Assembly (NCBI RefSeq): GCF_003086295.3
Contig: NC_092053.1
Span: forward strand, 87,481,671-87,545,670
Length of the DNA: 64,000 bases
Direction: 5' to 3'
Source of the DNA: Arachis hypogaea
Taxonomy: Eukaryota; Streptophyta; Magnoliopsida; Fabales; Fabaceae
Part shown: in pieces, positions 55,741 through 64,000 of the stretch
Layout of the letters: each line of letters starts with the position of its first letter
How positions within the stretch are numbered: the first letter of the stretch is position 1
Translations under genes and position numbers: made by a program
The notes under the pieces: model-generated
Seen by the model: only the letters and a program-made list of their open reading frames with translations
Told to the model about the DNA's origin: nothing
Database searches by the model: none

Positions 55741-55777
55741 AGCATGAGGACATGCTAGTGTTTAAGTGTGGGGAGGT
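55741..55777 (+). other. Hairpin and polypurine tract before LTR K2
   Basis: AGCATG-AGGA-CATGCT (55741-55756), then TTTAAGTGTGGGGAGGT abutting TGATAAACCAC. Confidence 0.9.
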
Positions 55778-57246
55778 TGATAAACCACTATTTTATGGTT
55801 TATCTTGTGCTCAATTGAGTGGATTTTATCAACTCTTTACCCACTTATTCATAATATTTGCATGGTTTTATATTTCCTTCCTGATTTTGTGCTATGATTG
55901 AAAACATGCTTCTTTGATCTTATAATTGCTTATTATTAATCCTCTCTTATTACCATTAGATGCCTTGATATGTGTGTTAAGTGCTTTCAGAGATTATAGG
56001 GCAGGAATGGCTTGGAGGATGGAAAAGAAGCATGCAAAAGTGGAAGAAATACAAGAAGTTGGAGAAATTGGTAAGCTGTCTAGCCTGACCTCTTCGCACT
56101 CAAACGACTATAACTTTAGCTACAGAGGTCCAAACGACGCGGTTCTAGTTGCGTTGAAAAGCTAACGTCCGGGGCTTCGATTTGATATATAATATGTCTT
56201 AGTTGCCCTGATGCTAGGTGACGCGACCGCGTGCTCCATGCGGCCGCATCGCAGTGACGGAAATCAGCGTGTTTGAATTCTTCTCCAGCGATTTTTGGAC
56301 TATTTTCGACCCAGTTCGCGGCCCAGAAAACACAGATTAGAGGCTATGAAGTGGGGGAATACATTCATTCAGGGAGAGCTTGCCAATTTTTACTTTCCAT
56401 GAATTAGATTTAGTTTAGAGAGAGATTCTCTCTCTCTCTTTAGGATTAGGATTTAGATTTAGGATTTTTATTCACTTTCAGGATTATCTCTTTTGATCAG
56501 GTTCAATATTCCTTTTATTTACTTTTGCACGCTACTTTATGAATCCTTTCATGTTACAGATTACTCTTTTATTAATGTTATTTGAGGTATTTCAGTTTAA
56601 TATTGATTACTCTTATTCATGCTATTGTTACTTTTACTCTGAAGACATCTTTTATTCCAAGTAGATTTATTTTTCTCCTTTTGGTCTTGGTTAAGAAATC
56701 AGTAACTCAGGAGTTATCCAATTCAACAACATAATTGATAATTGTTATCTTTGTTAATTGAATTGAACTTTCATAATCCCAATCTTTTCTTAGGAAATAA
56801 ATAGGATTCGAAGATCAAACCAATTAATCCCTTGACCTTCCTTTATCTTAGTAAAGGTTAACAAAGTGGAATTAGGATTCAACCATCATCATCATTGATA
56901 AGGATAGCTAGGATAGAACCTCTAATTTCTCATACCTTACCAAGAGTTTGCTTTACAGTATTTATCTATTTTCAATTGGCATTTAATTTACTTGTCATTA
57001 AATTACTCGTTCCTCATTCTTGAAACCCCAATTTTACAATCTCCATAACCAATAATAAGAACATACTTCCCTGCAGTTCCTTGAGAAGACGACCCGAGGT
57101 TAAATACTCGGTTATCAATTTTAAGGGGTTTGTTACTTGTGACAACCAAAACGTTTGCACGAAAGGAATTTTTGTTGGTTTAGAAACTATATCTACAACG
57201 CGACTGTTTTTCTGACATTCTTTACTGGCAAAAATCTCGTTCGTCA
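55778..57246 (+). repeat. 3' LTR of K2
   Basis: TGATAAACCAC to CGTTCGTCA. Contains the CCTCTTCGCACTC block (56088-56180) and hairpin CCGAG/CTCGG (57094-57111). Only about one dyad pair is present. Its 5' part differs from LTR K1, its 3' part is close to it. Confidence 0.9.
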
Positions 57247-57439
57247 ACCCCTGACCAATAAGCTGCACTATTTTGTCAACTCGTTGGGAGATGACCTGGG
57301 TTTCTACTCCCAGTATTCTGTTCTTAATTTTGTGAAAACTCTTTTCTAAATTAATAAGCGGAATTTTCGTCGGTTAAGAACTGTACTTGCAACGCTGTTT
57401 TCTCTATAAATTCTTAATCGGCAATTTTCCGCCACATCA
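57247..57439 (+). repeat. 5' LTR of element L, 3' fragment
   Basis: Ends GCCACATCA and parallels the end of LTR D. Hairpin CTGGG/CCCAG at 57296-57313. The rest is replaced by LTR K2. Confidence 0.8.
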
Positions 57440-57444
57440 ATTTT

Positions 57445-57462
57445 TGGCACCGTTGCCGGGGA
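57445..57462 (+). other. Primer binding site of element L
   Basis: TGGCACCGTTGCCGGGGA, 17 of 18 to the tRNA-Asp complement, with the same A as in B. Confidence 0.9.
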
Positions 57463-57556
57463 GTTGCAACAGTGTGCTAATTTATTGGTTGGAATTTATT
57501 TATTTGAATTTTTTTATTTTATTTTATTACCATAAGCCGTATGTTTCTTTCGTTGA

Positions 57557-58954
57557 ATGACGCGTTCACTGCCTAATCTGAGCTTAGCAGCTTTTGATCC
57601 TGAAATTGAAAGAGCTCTTTCACGCATTAGGCGAGCTCAGCATCAGTTAGCCTCTGAGGGTGGTGAAGTGGTTATTGCCAATTCACTAGTCTTATCTGAA
57701 AGCGAATCTGAAGTGCTATTTGAGGAAGAAACAAGCTCCTCTTCTACTAATTCGGTTGACTTATGTGCAGGTAATATGGCGGAGCCCAGGAGGATTACTC
57801 TCCAGGAAGCAGGAGCCCCAGACTTTACCCTGCAACCGTATCTAGCGCGTCACTTAAATTTGGCTGCAGATTTTGAATTGAAGACTTTGCAAATCAACCT
57901 AATACCTAAGTTTCATGGCTTGCCCGCTCAGGAGCCTATCAAGCACCTTAGGGACTTTCAGACAACCTGCTCAACTATTAGGTGTCATGGTGCAGATGAA
58001 ACTACTATATTGCTATCTACCTTCCCATTTTCTCTTGAGGGAAAGGTAAGGGAGTGGTTCTACACTCAACCTGAAGCCGTCGTTACCAATTGGGATTTGC
58101 TCAGAAGGGACTTCCTGGACAAATATTTTCCGGCTAAAGTTATAGATAGACTGAGGAAAGAAATCTCTTGCATTATCCAAGGAGAATCAGAAACCCTTTA
58201 TGAGTACTGGGATCGCTTCAGGAATCTCCTGGACTCCTATCCCCACCACAAGATTGATGAGATGGTGTTGATCAGCTACTTCACACAAGGCACGAAGCCT
58301 TAGGATAGGACCACATTAGATGCTGCAAGCAATGGCTCTCTGAAGAAGTACAAGACGGCGATAGAAGTGTGGCAGTTGATCACCGATCTAGCTGAATCTA
58401 CCCGGAATGCTAGGCATAGGACCAACCATCCCAAGGCTGTTGCGGAGGTTTCCTCTAGCAGTGAGACTGCTGCTCTCACACAGACTCTGGGAGAGATGAC
58501 CAACATACTGAAGCAGCTACAACTGAATCAACAACAATCTCAACCTCCCTCACCACAACATAGCCAACAACTGGTTCCTCATAGAGTGTGTAGGATATGT
58601 GCCGATTATGCTCATTACATTGATGAGTGTCCACAGCTCCAACAAGAAGACAACACCGTGGCAGCTACTCATAACTTCTATGACTGCCCGAATCAAGGAT
58701 ACTATCAACAAGGTTGCAATTATAACCACGGTGGGAACTATAACCAAGGTTGGCAAGACAACTCCAACCAGGGCTGGAGAGATAATTCCAATCATGGCTG
58801 GAGGGACAACTATAACAGAGGAGGCAGTGACAACTAGGGAAATCAGAGGTGGAATAATAATAACAATCAGCAGAACCGAAATCAGCAGAACCGTTCCTAT
58901 CAATAGTATAATCAGAACTAGCCTTACAGAGCACCTCACCTAAGGCAGTCCCAC
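57557..58954 (+). pseudogene. gag: gag of element L
   Basis: Gag reading from the ATG at 57557, one frame continuing into the protease with stops at 58301, 58835, about 58904 and about 58919. N-terminus SLPNLSLAAFDPEIERALSR, an acidic Ser/Glu region, EPRRITLQEAGAPDFTLQPY, the core PKFHGLPAQEPIKHLRDFQT and FPFSLEGKVREWFYTQPEAV, ESETLYEYWDRFRNLLDSYP, a Gln-rich helix, a knuckle-like CRICADYAHYIDECPQ, and an Asn/Trp repeat tail (SNQGWRDNSNHGWRDNYNRG). The stops align with Gln codons in D and J, as expected from CAG-to-TAG transitions. Confidence 0.85.
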
Positions 58955-60358
58955 TTGCCTCAGGACAACCAGCAGCAGGCCCCTCAGATCACTTATCCCC
59001 CTTCCTCTTCTAATGATGAGATACTTCGTTCTCTTGCACAAGAACAACAAAACATTCAGACTACACTCAACTCTACCATAAATGGTCTGAATGCCACTTT
59101 ACAAGCTCTCGTCTCTAGGATGGATTCATTCTCCGCTCACAACAACCAATCTTCAAGCTCCAGTGGAATTCCTTCTCAACCCTTACCCAACCCCAAAGGT
59201 GGCATCAATGCCATCACTCTGAGGTCCGGAACCACATTGCAAGAGAGGAATCATGAGGAGCAAAGCTTAAGGAAAAATGCCCCAGTTGAGGACATGGTTG
59301 AAGAAGAAGCAACTCAACCAGGGAATGGCACACCAGAAGAAGCTAAAGCTACCAGAGATACCATCCCTATCTCATTTCTATACCTTGCAAGGAAACCCAG
59401 AAAGCAGATAGAACTCGACCCAAAAATGGTAGAAATCTTCAAAAAGGTTGAGATAACTATTCCCCTTTTTGATGTTATTCAGCAAGTACCTAAATATGCG
59501 AAGTTTCTAAAGGATTTGTGCATGCATAAGGATAAGATTAATGAGTTAGAAACTATTCCTTTAGGTAGTTTTATATCTGCTTTAATGGGGGATATACCTG
59601 AAAAATGTAGTGATCCAGGTCCATGCATGGTTAACTGTACCATTGGGGATGTAATATTTTCTGACTGCGTGTGTGATTTAGAAGCATGTGTGAGTATTAT
59701 GCCATTGTCTATATATGATGCTTTGAGGCTCCCTCCCTTAAAAAGCTCGACAGCTCATTTTGTGTTAGCAGATAAAAGTTTCATTACAGTGGTTGGAATT
59801 GCTGAGGATGTGTTAGTGAGCATTAAGGGGCTCACATTTCCCATTGACTTCTATATCTTGGAGATGCCCCCTAATGACTCAGTAAGACCGTCATCCATCC
59901 TACTTGGAAGGCCATTCCTGAAGACTTCAAAGTTCAAGCTGGATGCCTTCTCAGGAACTTATTCTTTTGAGATAGGCGGCCGAGCAGTGAGCTTCAATCT
60001 AAATGAAGCCATCAAGCACCCTCCGGAACACCATTCCATCTTTTAGTTCAACATCATTGATGAGACTGTGGCAGAAGTCCACCAAGAAGAAGTAGAAGAG
60101 ATCTACATGGAGCAAGGTCCAAGTGTGGGGAAACCCTTTGAACACAATGAAGACACTCTGCCACCATCACTAGCTCCAGAAGATCAAGTGCCTAGCCATG
60201 AGCAGAAATTGAAATTGAAGCCCCTTCGAGCCCACCTCAAGTATGCTTACCTTGAGGACCATCAGAAGCTCCCAGTCATCATTGCAAGGGAACTCACGTC
60301 CCAACAGGAGGAGCAGCTGCTTAGTGTGCTGAGAAGACACAAGAAAGCAATTGGGTGA
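58955..60358 (+). pseudogene. Protease of element L, active-site loop altered
   Basis: In frame with gag. Linker ITLRSGTTLQERNHEE and ARKPRKQIELDPKMVEIFKK, then IPLFDVIQQVPKYAKFLKDL. The active-site block reads CDLEACVSIMPLS: Glu replaces the Gly next to the catalytic Asp (D has CDLGACVSIMPLS). LLGRPFLKTSKFKLDAFSGT follows. A stop at 60044 (Gln in D) and TGG-to-TGA at 60356 end the frame. The Gly-to-Glu change in the flap-side loop should abolish activity. Confidence 0.85.
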
Positions 60359-61672
60359 GCTTTGCGGATATAGTAGGCATCAGCCCTCAAGTTTGTTAGC
60401 ACAGGATATTTTTAGAAGAGGGAGCAAGGCCTGTCTGTCAACCTCAAAGGCAGCTGACCCCACCATCTTGGAAGTTGTCAAGAAGGAAGTGACCAGATTA
60501 CTTGAAGCAGACATCATCAACCCCATCTCGGATAGTGAATGGGTCAGTCCAATACAAGTGGTGCCCAAGAAGTCTGGAGTCACTACAGTGAAGAATGAGC
60601 AAGGAGAGCTCATAGCAACTAGAGTGCAGAATTCCTGGAGAGTATACATTGATTACCGGTGCCTCAACCAGGCTACTCGCAAGGATCACTACCCCCTGCC
60701 ATTTATTGATCAGATGCTTGATCGTTTGTGAGGTAAATCACAATACTGCTTCTTAGATGGTTATATAGGATATTTTAAAATTCATATAGCTCCTGAAGAT
60801 CAGGAGAAAACTACTTTTACATGTCCCTTTGGAACGTATGGAAACAAAAGGATGCCTTTTGGCTTATGTAATGCACCGGGTACTTTTCAAAGGTGCATGA
60901 TGAGTATTTTCTCAAACCTTCTTGAAGACTGTATGGAAGTTTTCATCGATAATTTTAGTGTGTACGGTGATTCCTTTAGCCTTTTCTTGGATAGTTTATC
61001 TAGATTATTAGACAGGTGTGTTAGTTCAAACCTTGTTTTAAATTTTGAAAAATGTCATTTTATGGTTAAACAAGGTATTGTTCTAGGATATGTTGTCTCT
61101 AATACTGGTATTTCTATAGATCCAGCAAAGGTAAATGTCATTTCTAGTTTACCTTACCCCTCCTCCATGAGGAAAGTCCGCTCGTTCCTTGGCCATGCAG
61201 GTTTCTACTGGAGATTTATCAAGGACTTCAATAAGGTAGCACTGCCTTTATCCAGCCTGCTGCAGAAGGATGTTGAATTTGAGCTGAGTGAGGACTGCAT
61301 GAATGCGTTTGATAAGCTGAAGATCGCCTTGACTCAGGCTCCGATTGTGAGAGGACTAGACTGGAGCCAACCTTTTGAGATTATGTGTGATGCCTCCAAC
61401 CATGCAGAAGGAGCGGTGCTAGCTCAGCTCACAGGTAAGGATCCTTTTATAATTGCTTATGCGTCTAAGACCTTAGAAGCTACTCAGTCTAATTACATTA
61501 CCACTGAAAAAGAGATTCTGGCTATTGTTTTTGCTCTGGATAAATTCTGAGCCTATTTACTTGGTACTAAGGTGGTAGTGTACTCAGACCATGCAGCTCT
61601 AAAATATTTATTAGCTAAAAAAGAGTCCAAACCAAGGCTAATATGTTGGATATTGTTGCTGCAAGAATTTGA
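60359..61672 (+). pseudogene. pol: Reverse transcriptase-RNase H of element L, polymerase box mutated
   Basis: Two single-base losses near 60375 and 60460 bring the RT into a new frame, which then runs to 61550 with stops at 60729 and 61548. [40 protein letters not shown] and [17 protein letters not shown] are present. The polymerase box reads FIDN instead of FMDD: the second catalytic Asp is Asn. RNase H keeps CDASNHAEGA, TTEKEI and YSDHAAL. Near 61672 about 55 bases are deleted relative to D, between two TTGA copies, removing the RNase H/integrase joint. Confidence 0.85.
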
Positions 61673-63064
61673 GTCGCGTTGAGCACATTAAGGATGACTC
61701 CACTCCTATCAATGATGCTTTTCCATTTGACAGTTTTCATGCAATATCCGAAGTAGTTCCATGGTATGCGCCTATAGCTAATTATCTTGTTAGTCATTCC
61801 TTTCCTCCCAATTTTACTAAGCATCAAAGGGACGAGCTGAAAAGCGAGTCCAAATATTATATATGGGATGACCCATATTTGTGGAGGTATGGTGCTGACC
61901 AGATAATTAGAAGGTGTGTGCCTCATTCAGAATTTCAGTCCATTTTAGAGGCCTGCCACTCCTCTGAGAGTGGTCGGCATTTTGGTCCTCAAAGAACAGT
62001 TAGAAAAATTTTAGACTGTGGATTCTGGTGGCCCACTCTTTTTAAATATGCTACTAACTTCTGTAAATCTTGTTCCCCATGCCAAAGGTTTGGTAATATA
62101 TCCAAGAGGGATGAGATGCCCCAACAAATTATGTTGTTCTGTGAGATTTTTGATGTTTGGGGCATCGACTTCATGGGTCCGTTTCCAAATTCTAGCGGTT
62201 TCTTATATATTGTTAGCTATAGATTACGTTTCTAAATGGGTGGAAGCGATTCCTACCCATACTGATGATGCTAACACTGTTGTCTCTTTTGTTAGAAACC
62301 ATATTATATGTCGCTTTGGATCACCACGAGCAATCGTGAGTGATCGAGGCACCCATTTTTGTAACAGGAGATTGACCGCTCTACTGAAGAAGCATGGTGT
62401 TATTCACAAGGTAGCAACAGCCTACCATCCCCAGACTAATGGACAAGCAGAGGTGTCTAATAGAGAGATAAAGCATATCCTGGAGAAGATATTCAAGCCT
62501 CATAGGAAGGACTGGAGCACCAGGCTACAAGATGCGCTTTGGGCTTATTGGACAGCATACAAGACACCCATAGGGATGAGTCCCTTCTGCCTGGTCTATA
62601 GCAAAGCATGTCACCTCCCAGTGGAGTGGAGCACAAAGCCTTCTGGGCAGTAAGAGAAATCAACATTGGATTTGAGAAGGCCGGAGCTGAAAGAAAGCTA
62701 CAACTACAAGAATTAGAGAACCTTCGTCTAAAAGCATATGATAACTCCAGGCTGTACAAAGAGAAGATGAAGGCTGTGCATGACAAGCACATAAAAAGGA
62801 GAGAGTTCAGACCTGGGGAGTTAGTCTTCCTTTACAACTCCAGATTGGGGCTCATGCCAGGCAAGCTGAGATCAAGATGGGAAGGTCCCTACAGAGTAGA
62901 AAAGGCAAAGCCATACGGAGCCTTTCACCTGAGTCATCCTTCATGCTCCAAATTCATCAAGGTCAATGGACATCGCTTAAAGCTGTATCATGGTTAGAAG
63001 ATGAAGAAAAACAAGGAACTGGAGATCTTCCTCTTGGAAGATCCACCAATAGCAGAAGACTGAG
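61673..63064 (+). pseudogene. pol: Integrase of element L
   Basis: The zinc domain CHSSESGRHFGPQRT ... [10 protein letters not shown] is intact. The core has [14 protein letters not shown], then a frameshift near 62212, then [33 protein letters not shown] and [19 protein letters not shown], so all three DDE residues survive. A second frameshift near 62620 leads to the C-terminal part with FRPGELVFLYNSRLGLMPGK and SRWEGPYRVEKAKPYGAFHL (GPY/F-like module), ending at a stop at 62996 and a short tail to 63064. No chromodomain. Confidence 0.85.
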
Positions 63065-63073
63065 CTAGTGGAC

Positions 63074-64000
63074 TGATAAACCCATATTTTATGATATATT
63101 TTATGCTTAATTTGAGTGATTTATTAAATCCTTCACCCACTTATTCATATTAATTGCATGGTTTTACTTTCCCTTCCTTATTATGTGATGTATGTGAAAA
63201 ACATGTTTCCTATGCTTAAAATTAATTATTTTAATTACCCTTGTTATCATTCGATGCCGTGATTAGTGTGCTGAGTAGTTTCAGATCTTCTAAGGCAGGA
63301 ATGACTCAAAGGATGGAAAGGAAACATACAAAAAATGGAAGGAAAGCACAAAACAGAGTTTTTGGAGAAACTGGCATCCACGCGATCGCATGGGCGACGC
63401 GGACGCATGCCAAGCACGAATCAACAGCGACGCGGCCGCATGACTGATGCGACTGCGCGCCTTAAGCAAAACACTATGACGCGGCCGCATGACTGACGTG
63501 AGCGCGTGACAAGAAAAGCTCCGAATGACGCAACCGCGTGACTCAGGCGGACGCGTGACAGAGGCCACGCACCAGAAATTGCAGAAAACGATCCCAACGA
63601 TTTCTGAAGCCCTTTTTGGCCCAAATCTAAGTCTAGAAGGCATAGACCAGAGGTTATGAAGTGAGGGAATGCATCCATTCAGGGAGAGCTCGCCAATTTA
63701 GTTTCTTCTCATGATTTAGATTTAGTTTTGAGAGAGGTTCTCTCCTCTCTCTTTTAGGATTTACGATTTCTCTTAGTTTTAGGAGTGACTCTCAATCCTA
63801 GGTTTAATGTTCCTTTACTTTAAGCTTCCCTTTCACTTTTATTCATTCCATTACTTTAGTTGATTATTTACTTTTACCAGTTAATTTATGAATTCTTCTA
63901 TGTTCCAGATTATTTGAATTAATGCTATTTGAGGTATTTCAGTTTATTATTGCTCTCTTTTATTTATGTCACCATTGCTTCCAATCTGAAGATATTTTTA
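63074..64000 (+). repeat. LTR M, 5' part
   Basis: Starts TGATAAACCC nine bases after the L pol end. Close to LTR K1 and the first part of LTR A. Dyads at 63381, 63398, 63431, 63448, 63480, 63497, 63529 and 63546: 17-bp intervals all kept, the 33-bp ones twice 32 through one-base losses. Runs off the window. Confidence 0.85.

Larger units (their letters stand above)
44589..57246 (+). mobile_element. K array: tandem non-autonomous retrotransposon copies
   Basis: Order: K0 3' untranslated region and tract, LTR K1, primer site, ORF1, hairpin, spacer, ORF2, LTR remnant, primer site, ORF1, hairpin, spacer, ORF2 remnant, 3' untranslated region, tract, LTR. An LTR with tract on one side and primer site on the other means at least three copies sharing LTRs, as unequal LTR recombination would give. 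No gag-pol is present. Confidence 0.8.
57247..63073 (+). mobile_element. Element L: autonomous Athila-like element, decayed
   Basis: LTR fragment, primer site, gag, protease, RT, RNase H and integrase in order, with many stops and frameshifts. Same lineage as D and J. LTR M begins right after the pol end, so the hairpin, spacer and ORF2 are not present in the window. Confidence 0.85.

Overview
The window is plant heterochromatin built entirely from Ty3/gypsy LTR retrotransposons of the Athila-like type, nested and tandemly rearranged. I found no host gene, tRNA or rRNA gene. Plant origin is shown by 18-nt primer sites matching the 3' end of plant tRNA-Asp, by Athila-type gag, protease, reverse transcriptase and integrase, and by a 'putative plant transposon protein' ORF. 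The LTR termini (TGATAAACC, TGATGAGCGG, TGATGCCAGG) and CTGGCGTTTAACGCCAG repeats are of a style I associate with peanut relatives (Arachis, legume). That genus call is recognition, not proof.

Layout. 1-381 LTR H, inserted in element 0 (minus, 382-2870). Element A (plus, from 2871) interrupts the LTR of 0. Element B (from 8879) interrupts A. LTR C (from 10922) interrupts B. Element D (minus, from 11327) interrupts C. A complete element E (minus, 18356-35000, target duplication GTGAG/GTGAT) sits in D, and an F/G block (20278 to about 26664) sits in E. A solo LTR I (14639-16297) interrupts the D ORF2. D resumes at 35001 (pol, protease, gag) and is fused at about 40617 to a truncated relative J (to about 44588). 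From 44589 to 57246 lies a plus-strand tandem array of a non-autonomous family (K0 tail, K1, K2). From 57247 to 63073 lies a decayed autonomous element L. LTR M starts at 63074 and runs off the window.

How the parts relate. D, J and L carry gag-protease-RT-RNase H-integrase, so the family could once supply enzymes. A and E keep only gag-protease. K, K2 and 0 replace gag-pol by an unfamiliar ORF1. A, D, E, F, K and (remnant) K2 also carry ORF2 in the position of env: a helical plant-transposon-protein domain, usually with a basic N-terminus and a charged helical C-terminus. ORF2 has its own TATA box in A, E and F, but a splice-acceptor-like sequence at its start in D and K2.

The strongest unexplained signal is in the non-coding parts. 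Each LTR superfamily carries its own dyad array: CGCGNNCGC pairs at exactly 17-bp spacing, CTGGCGTTTAACGCCAG at exactly 31-bp spacing, and AACGTTAGTG/CACGTTAAC palindromes at about 116 bp. For the first two the same array recurs between the main ORF and ORF2. Covarying hairpins also recur near the LTR 3' end and just before the polypurine tract.
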